Source: DASPOF01 sp035626155 (GTDB lineage: Bacteria; Desulfobacterota; Binatia; Binatales; Binataceae). Taken from it: a stretch of DNA of 64,000 nucleotides. The stretch lies in NCBI GenBank assembly GCA_035626155.1, contig DASPOF010000012.1, positions 1 through 64,000 of the forward strand, read 5' to 3'. Position numbers and translations under genes: made by a program. The first letter of the stretch is position 1. The number at the start of each line of letters is the position of its first letter. This document shows positions 8,799 to 15,926 of this stretch, piece by piece. The notes below the pieces were generated by a model. It was not told where the DNA came from. It did not search any database and was given only the letters and a program-made list of their open reading frames with translations.

Positions 8799-9833
8799 TC
8801 AGGCGCCTTGCTTCAGCGCCGCGAGACTCTCGCGGTAGGGAGGATATGCGACTCCGCGTTCGGTGATTATTGCGGTCACGAGATCGGCCGGGGTCACATC
8901 GAAGGCGGGATTGAATGCCGCCACGCCTATCGGCGCGACCTGCTTCCCCGCAAACCGGGTGACTTCGCTCGGCGAGCGTTCCTCGATCGGGATCGCGCTG
9001 CCGGACGGACAGTTGAGATCGATCGAGGAGAGCGGGGCGGCGACGTAGAAAGGCACGCCATGGCGGCGCGCGAGCACCGCCAGCGGATAGGTCCCGATCT
9101 TGTTGGCAACGTCCCCATTGGCGGCCGTCCGATCCGTCCCTACGATTACGCACTGCACGCGGCCGGCGGCGAGCACGCTTGCGGCCATGTTGTCCGCGAT
9201 GACCGTCACCGGAATTCGATCCTTGCGCAGTTCCCACGCCGTCAGCCGGGAGCCCTGGAGGAACGGACGGGTCTCATCGGCGATTACCTCGATTTGCTTG
9301 CCCGCCTCCCGCGCCGCGCGAACCACGCCGAGCGCGGTTCCATAGCCCGCGGTCGCAAGCGCGCCGGCGTTGCAATGCGTCAGGACGGTTGCGCGATCGC
9401 TCAGCAGCGCCGCTCCGAAGCGTCCCAGCGCTCGATTGGCCGCCAGGTCCTCGTCGTAAATCGCGCAGGCCTCATCGCGCATCCGCTCGAATAGCTGCTT
9501 CGAGTTGAGCGCCAGGTTCTCTTCGAGCACCCGGCCCATCCGATGAAGCGCCCACGCTAGATTCACCGCCGTCGGACGCGTAGCGCGGAGCGTTTTTGCG
9601 ACTTCGGCGAAGCGCTTGCGCGCGCGCGCGCCGCTGGTGCCCCGGATACCCAGAGCGGCGCCCATCGCCGCGGCAACTCCGATGGCCGGCGCGCCGCGAA
9701 TTACCATCGTGCGTATCGCCTCGGCGACCCTGCGATAGTCGCGGTAAGTGCGAATCACTTCCCGGCCCGGGAGCAGGCGCTGATCGATCATGCGCACCGC
9801 GCCGGCGCGCCATTCGATAGTCTTGACGGCCAT
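8799..9833 (-). CDS. mtnA: S-methyl-5-thioribose-1-phosphate isomerase
   Basis: The 344-aa enzyme converts 5-methylthioribose-1-phosphate to the ribulose form in methionine salvage. Family motifs are clear: MVIRGAPAIGVAAAMG near residue 45, LTHCNAGALATAGYGTALG near 150 (with the catalytic Cys), and VIVGTDRTAANGDVANKIGT near 227 (with the catalytic Asp). It is paralogous to eIF2B subunits but the Cys-Asn-Ala-Gly segment marks MtnA. Start ATG 9833 was chosen over a frame extension to 9857 because the family begins with a short MAVKTIEW-like segment. No other salvage gene lies nearby, and the flanking genes are unrelated. Confidence 0.93.
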   Translation of the reverse strand: MAVKTIEWRAGAVRMIDQRLLPGREVIRTYRDYRRVAEAIRTMVIRGAPAIGVAAAMGAALGIRGTSGARARKRFAEVAKTLRATRPTAVNLAWALHRMGRVLEENLALNSKQLFERMRDEACAIYDEDLAANRALGRFGAALLSDRATVLTHCNAGALATAGYGTALGVVRAAREAGKQIEVIADETRPFLQGSRLTAWELRKDRIPVTVIADNMAASVLAAGRVQCVIVGTDRTAANGDVANKIGTYPLAVLARRHGVPFYVAAPLSSIDLNCPSGSAIPIEERSPSEVTRFAGKQVAPIGVAAFNPAFDVTPADLVTAIITERGVAYPPYRESLAALKQGA

Positions 9834-10023
9834 GATCCTATGAGCCCGATTCTCCAACCAGGATATCAGATGGTGTCAATTCGCGCTGGCCAGTGAACAT
9901 CAGTACGAATCGGGTGGCCGACAAACCAACTCATCAGGCTGGGGGACACAATCCAATTGCAGCGGCCGATGAAAATCGCAGGAGCACCCCTCCCGTCATC
10001 GCCCTGCGATGACCGCTGCAAGT

Positions 10024-10054
10024 GGCCGGGAACTGGTGATTGCCAGTCCCGGCC
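10024..10054 (-). terminator. Strong hairpin downstream of the coiled-coil gene
   Basis: GGCCGGGAACTGG pairs with CCAGTCCCGGCC across a six-base loop, with one unpaired base. It sits 22 bases past the stop codon of the minus-strand gene at 10076. No T run follows, so this is a likely but not certain terminator. Confidence 0.45.
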
Positions 10055-10075
10055 CCGGGGTATCAAATCGCAGGC

Positions 10076-10462
10076 TTATGCGCGCTCGTAAACTCCGCGC
10101 GCCTTGCGCTTGGCGAGCCCCGCGTCGATCCAGCGTGTGATCGCCGCGAAGATTTCAGACGGGCGCTTGCCCTTGAGGCCGCGAACCGAGCGCACGTTCG
10201 AGGCTTTGAATTCCTTGGGCAACTGCTTGAGCACGGCGCGCCAGTTGATTCGCCCGCCTCCCCTGGCTCGCGGCGCTGCTTTTGGCGCAGCGGCCGCGCG
10301 GCCAAACAACTGGCTCAGGCGCGACTCCTCGTCCTTGAGCTGCCTGAGCTCGCCCTCCTTCGCGCGAATCTCGTTCTGGAGAGTGATTAGTACACCGCGC
10401 GCCTGCTGCTGGACCTTTCGGATAGCGGACGAAACTCCAGCGGCTCTTTTCCTTCGTGGCAT
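10076..10462 (-). CDS. Small basic coiled-coil/winged-helix-like protein, function unknown
   Basis: The 128-aa protein has three visible parts. A basic N-terminus (MPRRKRAAG) is followed by a likely coiled coil at about residues 12-55 (VQQQARGVLITLQNEIRAKE and on), then an Ala/Pro/Arg linker. The C-terminal 55 residues (from INWRAVLKQLPKEF) look like a small helical DNA-binding domain. ATG 10462 has AAAAGGAG ten bases upstream. Such architecture suggests a nucleoid-associated or DNA-binding protein; that is inference. It stands alone between mtnA and a long gene-poor region. Confidence 0.6.
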   Translation of the reverse strand: MPRRKRAAGVSSAIRKVQQQARGVLITLQNEIRAKEGELRQLKDEESRLSQLFGRAAAAPKAAPRARGGGRINWRAVLKQLPKEFKASNVRSVRGLKGKRPSEIFAAITRWIDAGLAKRKARGVYERA

Positions 10463-11374
10463 CGTGTCGGCTCCTTTTCCTGATGACCGGGTAATGAATG
10501 TGGTATGAACTTACACAACATCATTGTGCACTACAAGCGATTTTGCGCATATTCTCAGTACAAATAATGGCGACAGGATATTGGCAGCGATACCCAACAG
10601 GATGGCCTGTATCGGCCCGGCGGCGACTCAAAGGGGTGATCGCGAAGCCGCCGCCGGAACTGACCACCTGGCCAGTGCGGCGCCGATTAGCATCGGCGCC
10701 ACCGGATGCCGCTCGCGGTTGCGCGTCTATTATATTCAGCCGATCGTCAGACGATTTGACCTCGACTAGCAGGCTGGTGATAAATCACAGCCTGCTCCCC
10801 CTCTCTTATCTCTCCCGGAAAAGACCAGGGGAGAAGATGGAGGAAAGCAACCATCTTTCACGCAGGATGTTGAGACCGCGGCGCACTCGAAATGCGATGT
10901 CACGTTTTCTCAATATCCTGCCAGGGAACCGAGTCGGCACCGCGCACGCCCTCACATCGCCGCAATGCATATTGGCGTTGCTGAAGGTTGCGACTTTTAG
11001 CGATTGAGCTTTTGCGCGTTTGGAAGAAAGCTCATTTTCGCGCGATGGCTATCCGCTGCGATTACCATAGCGCACCTGCGCGAACCCCAGCCGGGAGCGC
11101 AACATCCGGGATCGGCGCGAGTGCCCAGGCGGCGTCCGCCGCTCGGCCCGCGATGGTGATAGAACGACGTTATCGTTTTGGCGCGAGTGGTCGTTAGGGG
11201 CGCAGGCGACTCCAATTCCCGCGTGTTTTCCTGCGAATTTTTCTGACAGCCGGTTTAGTGATATCGCGCGCCGGGCGCCTGGAATTCCTCCGCGCGGTGG
11301 GCGGGGCAGAATTCATTTGCACTGCCGCTAACAGCGCCATGCGATAAGAGCTATGTTCAAAGCTGCCGCGGTGG
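10463..11374. other. Gene-poor region, about 0.9 kb
   Basis: I see no supportable gene here. Open frames exist (for example 10498-11007 on the plus strand) but they run straight through the hairpin repeat at 10767-10922, have no convincing ribosome site and use codons unlike the neighbours. The only recognisable element is that repeat. Confidence 0.5.
10767..10922 (+). repeat. Dispersed four-hairpin repeat, copy 1
   Basis: This 156-base element is about 80 percent identical to 19174-19331. It folds into four consecutive hairpins: AGCAGGCTG/CAGCCTGCT (10768-10796); CTCCC/GGGAG (10812-10833); AAGATGG/CCATCTT (10834-10857); and GCAGGATGTTGAGA/TCTCAATATCCTGC (10862-10921, 13 of 14 positions paired plus one G-T). 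The first hairpin alone recurs, inverted, at 17549-17577. The arms are kept in both copies although the loops and some arm bases differ, so structure seems conserved. Confidence 0.75.
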
Positions 11375-11522
11375 TATAAAAAGTCGCAAATTTGAGATGT
11401 GCGCGCCATCGACTTTGGCTCCCTGACTGACTGTCTGTCGATAGCATCTCAGTTGTGAGCAGGAGATCGCACAGGCGGCGTGCTGGGGGACGAAGCGAAG
11501 AAGCAGCGCCGGAGTGAAGTTA
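11375..11522 (+). promoter_or_regulatory. Candidate promoter and structured 5' leader of the RRM gene
   Basis: TATAAA at 11375-11380 is a possible -10 element. Downstream, GAGATG (11394-11399) can pair with CATCTC (11445-11450), and inside it TCGAC (11409-11413) with GTCGA (11437-11441), giving one long stem-loop about 75 bases before the RRM start codon. Cold-inducible RNA-binding protein genes often have long structured leaders; control here is inference. Confidence 0.4.
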
Positions 11523-11804
11523 ATGGGGCGGAGACTGTACGTTGGGAATCTGGCTTGGACTGTCACGGACCAGGATCTGCACGATGCGTTCTCGGAGGCT
11601 GGTAAGGTAGACAGCTCCCAGGTCATCGTCGACCGGGCGACCAATCGTTCGCGGGGGTTTGGTTTCGTCGAGATGGCGACGGACGAGGCCGCAGAAGCCG
11701 CCATCAAGAAACTCAACGGGCGCGAAATTAAGGGGCGAGCGATTCGAGTCAACGAAGCGCAGGCGCGCAGCGGCGGCGACCGAGGCGGCGGGCGCGAGCG
11801 CTAG
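11523..11804 (+). CDS. RNA-binding protein with a single RRM domain
   Basis: This 93-aa protein is one RNA-recognition motif plus a short Gly/Arg tail. RNP2 is LYVGNL at residues 5-10 and RNP1 is RGFGFVEM near 44-51; the aromatic residues that stack on RNA bases are present. The tail (SGGDRGGGRER) is typical of small bacterial Rbp proteins, which resemble eukaryotic glycine-rich RNA-binding proteins and are often cold-induced. ATG 11523 is preceded by GGAG at eight bases; GTG 11514 is a less likely alternative. The gene is monocistronic. Confidence 0.9.
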   Translation: MGRRLYVGNLAWTVTDQDLHDAFSEAGKVDSSQVIVDRATNRSRGFGFVEMATDEAAEAAIKKLNGREIKGRAIRVNEAQARSGGDRGGGRER

Positions 11805-11952
11805 CACGCCGCACCCACCGCAGCGCATCACGCGCGCCATCTTCCGAATCCCGGAGCCGCTGGGGGGCTTCCGGTTGCAGGCATAGTTGTCGCGGGAGGG
11901 ATCGACCCGCCATCAGAGCGACTGCGCGACCGGGCCCGTCCGCGCACGCCTC

Positions 11953-11982
11953 ACGGCAGGATGTTGAAAGAGACAGAACCTG
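11953..11982. repeat. Hairpin related to the fourth stem of the dispersed repeat
   Basis: GGCAGG at 11953-11958 pairs with CCTGCC at 11977-11982. The left part reads GCAGGATGTTGAAA, matching the fourth hairpin of the repeats at 10767 and 19174 (GCAGGATGTTGAGA) at 13 of 14 positions. It may be a solo hairpin of the same family and could also end transcription of the RRM gene. Confidence 0.35.
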
Positions 11983-12020
11983 CCAACGCCGCTCACATCA
12001 TGGCCTGACTCGCGCCGCTC

Positions 12021-12956
12021 ATGGAATTGGTCACGATCGAAGCTCAGGCCGAGCGCGCCGTCATCGTGCCGGAGGCGGGATGCCAATGCATGAGCTACCG
12101 CGTCGGCACCCTGGAAGTGATCGCCGGGCCGTCCACTCCCGAACATTTGCGCAATGATCCATTCGCGAGTGGAATTCCCATTCTGTTTCCGTGGCCGGGA
12201 CGCATCGCACGGGCGCGATTCGATTTCGCCGGCCGCGCCGTAACTCTGCCGGCAAACGAGCCTGCGCGCGGCCATGCGATTCACGGACTGGCGTGGAACT
12301 GCGCATACCGAGTCATCCGCCGGGGACCGTACTATTTGCGCGCGGAGCTGGATTCATCGGCCAGCCCCGAGCTGTCGCGCGTTTGGCCGTATCGATTCAG
12401 GCTCGAACTCGACTACGAAATCGGCGGCGGCCTGCGATGCAGGGCTGCGGTGCGAAACACGGGCGATGCGGTGATGCCGTTCGGATTTGGCGCTCATCCG
12501 TACTTTCATGCGCCGCTTGACCCGCGCGGGACTCGCCAGTCGCTGCGCCTTTCGGTTCCGGCGGCGGTTTCGCGATGGCCGCTCGATGAGAGCTTGATCC
12601 CGGTACGCGCACCCGAGGCGCTTGCGGGCAAGTATGATCTGCGTGCGCCGCGCACGTTGGGCGACGAGTCATACGATGATGCGTTTCGGCTCGGCCCGGG
12701 GCGCGACGCGCAAGAGCCGTGCGCGCGGCTGATCGATCCGGCCGCACGGATCGCAATCGAGCTTCGCGCCGATGCGCCATTCGGTGATCTTGTCGTTTAC
12801 GCTCCAGCCGGCCGGCCGGTGATAGCGCTCGAGCCGTACACGTGCGCGCCCGACGCGTTCAATCTGGCGGCGCGCGGAATCGAGTCGGGGATGCGCAAGC
12901 TTGAGCCCGGCGAATCGTTCGAGGCGGGGTTCGAGATCCGGCTCAGCGCCCCTTGA
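12021..12956 (+). CDS. Aldose 1-epimerase (GalM)-family protein
   Basis: The 311-aa protein has the galactose-mutarotase beta-sandwich signatures: FASGIPILFPWPGRI near residue 50, an HGLAWN segment near 93 and GFGAHPYFH near 156 (the two catalytic-type histidines), and EPYTCAPDAFNLAARG near 274. GalM-fold enzymes interconvert anomers of hexoses in the cytoplasm. Many distant members have unknown sugar substrates, and the GIPIxFPxPGR form is typical of the broad COG2017 group. Its last 14 bases overlap the end of the convergent crotonase gene. Confidence 0.85.
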   Translation: MELVTIEAQAERAVIVPEAGCQCMSYRVGTLEVIAGPSTPEHLRNDPFASGIPILFPWPGRIARARFDFAGRAVTLPANEPARGHAIHGLAWNCAYRVIRRGPYYLRAELDSSASPELSRVWPYRFRLELDYEIGGGLRCRAAVRNTGDAVMPFGFGAHPYFHAPLDPRGTRQSLRLSVPAAVSRWPLDESLIPVRAPEALAGKYDLRAPRTLGDESYDDAFRLGPGRDAQEPCARLIDPAARIAIELRADAPFGDLVVYAPAGRPVIALEPYTCAPDAFNLAARGIESGMRKLEPGESFEAGFEIRLSAP

Positions 12957-13752
12957 ACTTGGGGTCGCGCCGCTCGGCCAGCGCGCGGCCTCCCTCGCGG
13001 GAATCCTCGGTCAGCAGCAGCGAGCTTTGCGCGAGCGCCTCGAGCTCCATGAAGCTCATCTTGTCGAGACCCTGCCCGCGGTCGATCAGGCGCTTTGCAA
13101 GCCCGACTGCGAGCGGCGCATTGCGGGCGATCTCCCGGGCCAGCTCCTCGGCAGCGGCGATATGAGCGCCGGCTGCGGCGACGCGATTGACCAGTCCGAT
13201 TCGCTCGGCCTCAACCGCGTCGATCATCCGGGCGGTCATAATCAGTTCCTTGGATCGCGCGTACCCAACGGTCCGGGTAAGGCGCGTGGTGCCGCCGCAA
13301 TCGGGAATCAGCCCGATTCGGACTTCGGGCATTCCCAGCCGAGTTCCCGCCGCGGCAATGCGCGCATCGCAGGCAAGGGCGATTTCGAGGCCCAGTCCGC
13401 CCACGTAGCCATGGAGCGCGCCGATGACCGGTTTCTCCATGCTTTCGAGGCGATTGAGCGTCGCCTGAGATTCGCCGATCCCGCGGCGAAGGCCCGCGAG
13501 GCTCAGACCGCCGCCGCCCAAGCCCCCTAATCCCGCGTCGGATGAGAAGGAGGAGAAGTCGATACCAGCGGAGAAGACCTGGCCCTCGCCGTAAAGGATT
13601 ACCGCGCGAACCTCGGGGCGGTCCACCTCGGCGGCCGCATCGGCCAGCCCCTTGAGCATCGCGCCATTCACCGCGTTTCGTTTTTCGGGACGGTTGAGGA
13701 CAATATAGGCAAGCTCGCCTTCGATTCGGACCTTTACTGCGTCATCTGCCAT
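12943..13752 (-). CDS. Enoyl-CoA hydratase/isomerase (crotonase) family protein
   Basis: The 269-aa protein has the crotonase fold. NRPEKRNAVNGAM near residue 20, the oxyanion-hole segment FSAGIDFSSF near 60, and the second segment GYVGGLGLEIALACDARIAA near 115 are all present. The glutamate pair of true hydratases is not clear: the region after DARI reads GMPEVRIGLIPDCGGTTRL, with the second acidic position (E of PE) kept. It could act as hydratase, isomerase or thioesterase on acyl-CoA. GAGGTG lies upstream of ATG 13752. It stands alone, tail to tail with the epimerase gene. Confidence 0.87.
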   Translation of the reverse strand: MADDAVKVRIEGELAYIVLNRPEKRNAVNGAMLKGLADAAAEVDRPEVRAVILYGEGQVFSAGIDFSSFSSDAGLGGLGGGGLSLAGLRRGIGESQATLNRLESMEKPVIGALHGYVGGLGLEIALACDARIAAAGTRLGMPEVRIGLIPDCGGTTRLTRTVGYARSKELIMTARMIDAVEAERIGLVNRVAAAGAHIAAAEELAREIARNAPLAVGLAKRLIDRGQGLDKMSFMELEALAQSSLLLTEDSREGGRALAERRDPKFKGR

Positions 13753-13982
13753 CGCGACACCTCATTTTGCTATCGCCGCTCCGATTGTTTCGGGATAACT
13801 CCAGTCCCGGCTCCATTACACCGAGGCGCGGCTTGCATAATTTCTCGCCGATATTAGAGCCAAAAAGTTGGAACCGCACCAGCAGGCGGCGGACTCCGGT
13901 GAATCATCTTAAACCTGGCTTGCGCGCATGCGATCCGCCCGGGAGCCGCGCGGGCGCGCCGGCCCCGGGCCGTGAGCCGCGG

Positions 13983-14032
13983 TTGACTCACGTTAACCGT
14001 TTGGTTAATTAGATAATTAACCGGATGGTTAA
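13983..14032 (+). promoter_or_regulatory. tetR-emrAB promoter with twin palindromic operators
   Basis: TTGACT at 13983-13988 is a good -35 element. Two 16-base palindromes of the form TTAACC-N4-GGTTAA lie at 13993-14008 and 14017-14032, 24 bases apart centre to centre, covering the expected -10 and start region. They end 36 bases before the tetR start codon. This is the classic arrangement for TetR autoregulation, so the sites are probably bound by the product of the next gene. Confidence 0.75.
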
Positions 14033-14068
14033 CTACGCGGGGCGCTCCCCGCGCGCGGGATTCTCACG

Positions 14069-14773
14069 ATGGCAGCCAGGCGCGACCTGAATCGGACCAG
14101 GGAACGAATCCTCTCGGCGGCGCTGGCCGAATTCTCGGCCAACGGCCTTGCCGGAGCGCGCACGGAAGCGATCGCGCGCCGGGCGAGAATCAACAAGCGG
14201 ATGCTGTACTACTGCTACGGCAGCAAGCGCGAGCTTTACGCAGAGGTGCAGCGGCGGAAAATTGCGGAGAAGGCGCAGGCGATCGAATCGACCCCCGAAG
14301 ACTTCGCCGAGGCGCTGCTTTACCTCGAGGATCAAGTCCGGCGCGATCTGGACTGGATGCGGATGCTGCAATGGGAGGCGCTGGAGGCGAGCGGCGCGAA
14401 ACTGGTGGCCGAGGCTGAGCGGCGCGACCTGTTCCGCAGGGTGATCGCGAAGCTTAAGCGCGCGCAAAGCCACGGCGCGGTTCCTTCCGGCATCGACCTC
14501 AGCCAACTCTTCATCTCCACCATCGCCCTGACCTCCTTTCCGTTCGCCTTTCCGCAAATGACGGAGCTGGTGTTCGGGATGTCGCCAACCGATCCGAGGT
14601 TCCGGCGCAAGCACCGGGAATTCCTGCGATGCCTCGGAGGCCAGCTCTCGGCCGGACCGCATCTCGATCGCGCGCGCACGGATCGCGCCCCGGGCGCGGG
14701 TCCGTCGGAGCATTCCGGGGCGCAGGCGAACGGCCGCGGCCGGGATGCGAAGGGCTTTGACGATGCTCGATGA
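14069..14773 (+). CDS. TetR/AcrR family transcriptional regulator
   Basis: The 234-aa protein has an N-terminal TetR helix-turn-helix (residues about 8-55): RERILSAALAEFSANGLAGA, then EAIARRARINKRMLYYCYGS, the typical recognition helix followed by YYxxGSK. The C-terminal ligand domain ends in a low-complexity Gly/Ala/Arg tail of about 45 residues (from SAGPHLDRARTD) that is unusual and looks dispensable. The gene leads an operon with emrA and emrB type genes and overlaps the former by 11 bases. It most likely represses the operon through the twin operators just upstream and is relieved by an unknown pump substrate. Confidence 0.9.
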   Translation: MAARRDLNRTRERILSAALAEFSANGLAGARTEAIARRARINKRMLYYCYGSKRELYAEVQRRKIAEKAQAIESTPEDFAEALLYLEDQVRRDLDWMRMLQWEALEASGAKLVAEAERRDLFRRVIAKLKRAQSHGAVPSGIDLSQLFISTIALTSFPFAFPQMTELVFGMSPTDPRFRRKHREFLRCLGGQLSAGPHLDRARTDRAPGAGPSEHSGAQANGRGRDAKGFDDAR

Positions 14774-15926
14774 CGTTCAAACCGAGTTCGATATTCCCCG
14801 CCCAAGAGACTCCGGCGGCGACCAGACGCATCGCTCGGGCGCGCCGCAGGAGGCATCCGAGAAAAGACCTGTGCGGCTGCCGCCGGAGGCCATCATGGAG
14901 GAACCTGCGGCTCCTTCGGCCAGCGCGCCGATTCAGCGGGCGCGCTCCCCGCTTGGGCGAGCGGTTCGGCTCGCGCTGGGGCTGGCGCTCGCCGGGGCGC
15001 TGGCGGCGGCGGGCATTCGAGCCTTCAACTACGTCGACTCGTACGAGGCTACCGACGACGCCCAGGTCGATGGACATATCAACCCGGTCAGCTCGCGAAT
15101 CGAGGGGACCGTCGTCGGGGTCTTTGTCGAGAACTCTCAGTACGTGAAGGCGGGCGACAAGCTCGCCGAGATGGATCCGCGCGATTACCAGATCGCCGTT
15201 GAAAAGGCGCGCGCCGACCTGGCCCAGGCCGAGGCGCTCGTCGAAACCGCCAGGCGCGATCACGATTCGGCGCTTGCGCGCCTGAGACAGTCCGAAGCGA
15301 CCGACGCCAAGGCCAGCCACGATGCGGAGCGTTACCAGCAGCTCTTCGATCAGGGCGTGGCGTCGCGCTCGCAGAACGAGGAAAGCGTCCGAACCGCGGA
15401 CGTGGCGGCGGCAGCGGTCGAGTCCGATCGGGCGGCGGCGGCCGCCGCGCTCAAGGCAATCGCCCTGCGCGAGGCCGGCGTCAAAGCGGCGCAGGCCGCT
15501 CTCGATCAGGCGCTGCTCAACGTTGGCTACACGACGATCGTCGCGCCCGTCGATGGCGTGGTTGGCAAGAAGACGGTCGAAGTCGGCCAGCGCATGCAAC
15601 CGGGCGAGGACCTGATGGCGGTCGTTCCGATCGACGGCGTCTGGGTGACCGCGAACTTCAAGGAGACCCAGCTTCGCCGGATCCGCCCGGGCCAGCGCGT
15701 TACGATTAGCGTCGATGCGGTCGGCCGCGAATACACCGGTCGCGTCGAGGGACTCGCCGGCGCAAGCGGCGAAAAATACAGCATGATCCCGCCGGAAAAC
15801 GCGACCGGCAACTACGTCAAGGTCGTCCAGCGCTTCCCGGTCAGGATTCGCCTTGACGCCGGGCAGAACAGCGATCGCCTGCTGCGCCCGGGGATGTCCG
15901 TGGAGCCGACCGTGTGGGTCAGGTAG
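14763..15926 (+). CDS. HlyD/EmrA-family membrane fusion protein of a multidrug efflux system
   Basis: The 387-aa periplasmic adaptor has one N-terminal membrane helix at about residues 68-88 (AVRLALGLALAGALAAAGIR). The biotinyl-lipoyl half-motif follows as DAQVDGHINPVSSRIEGTV, then a long alpha-hairpin (residues about 150-260) and the second half-motif TTIVAPVDGVVGKKTVEVG. It is the EmrA type that links an MFS pump to an outer-membrane channel. ATG 14763 has GAAGGG nine bases upstream; ATG 14745 is an alternative. It overlaps tetR and the next pump gene, so the three are co-translated. No TolC gene is seen in the window. Confidence 0.9.
   Translation: MLDDVQTEFDIPRPRDSGGDQTHRSGAPQEASEKRPVRLPPEAIMEEPAAPSASAPIQRARSPLGRAVRLALGLALAGALAAAGIRAFNYVDSYEATDDAQVDGHINPVSSRIEGTVVGVFVENSQYVKAGDKLAEMDPRDYQIAVEKARADLAQAEALVETARRDHDSALARLRQSEATDAKASHDAERYQQLFDQGVASRSQNEESVRTADVAAAAVESDRAAAAAALKAIALREAGVKAAQAALDQALLNVGYTTIVAPVDGVVGKKTVEVGQRMQPGEDLMAVVPIDGVWVTANFKETQLRRIRPGQRVTISVDAVGREYTGRVEGLAGASGEKYSMIPPENATGNYVKVVQRFPVRIRLDAGQNSDRLLRPGMSVEPTVWVR

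Noticed and set aside
9834..10075. SAM-type riboswitch upstream of mtnA
   Set aside because: No conserved core or expected stem pattern is visible; the only structure is a hairpin that fits termination of the neighbouring gene.
10498..11007. 169-codon open frame on the plus strand
   Set aside because: It runs through the hairpin repeat, has no ribosome site, mixed codon use and no family resemblance.
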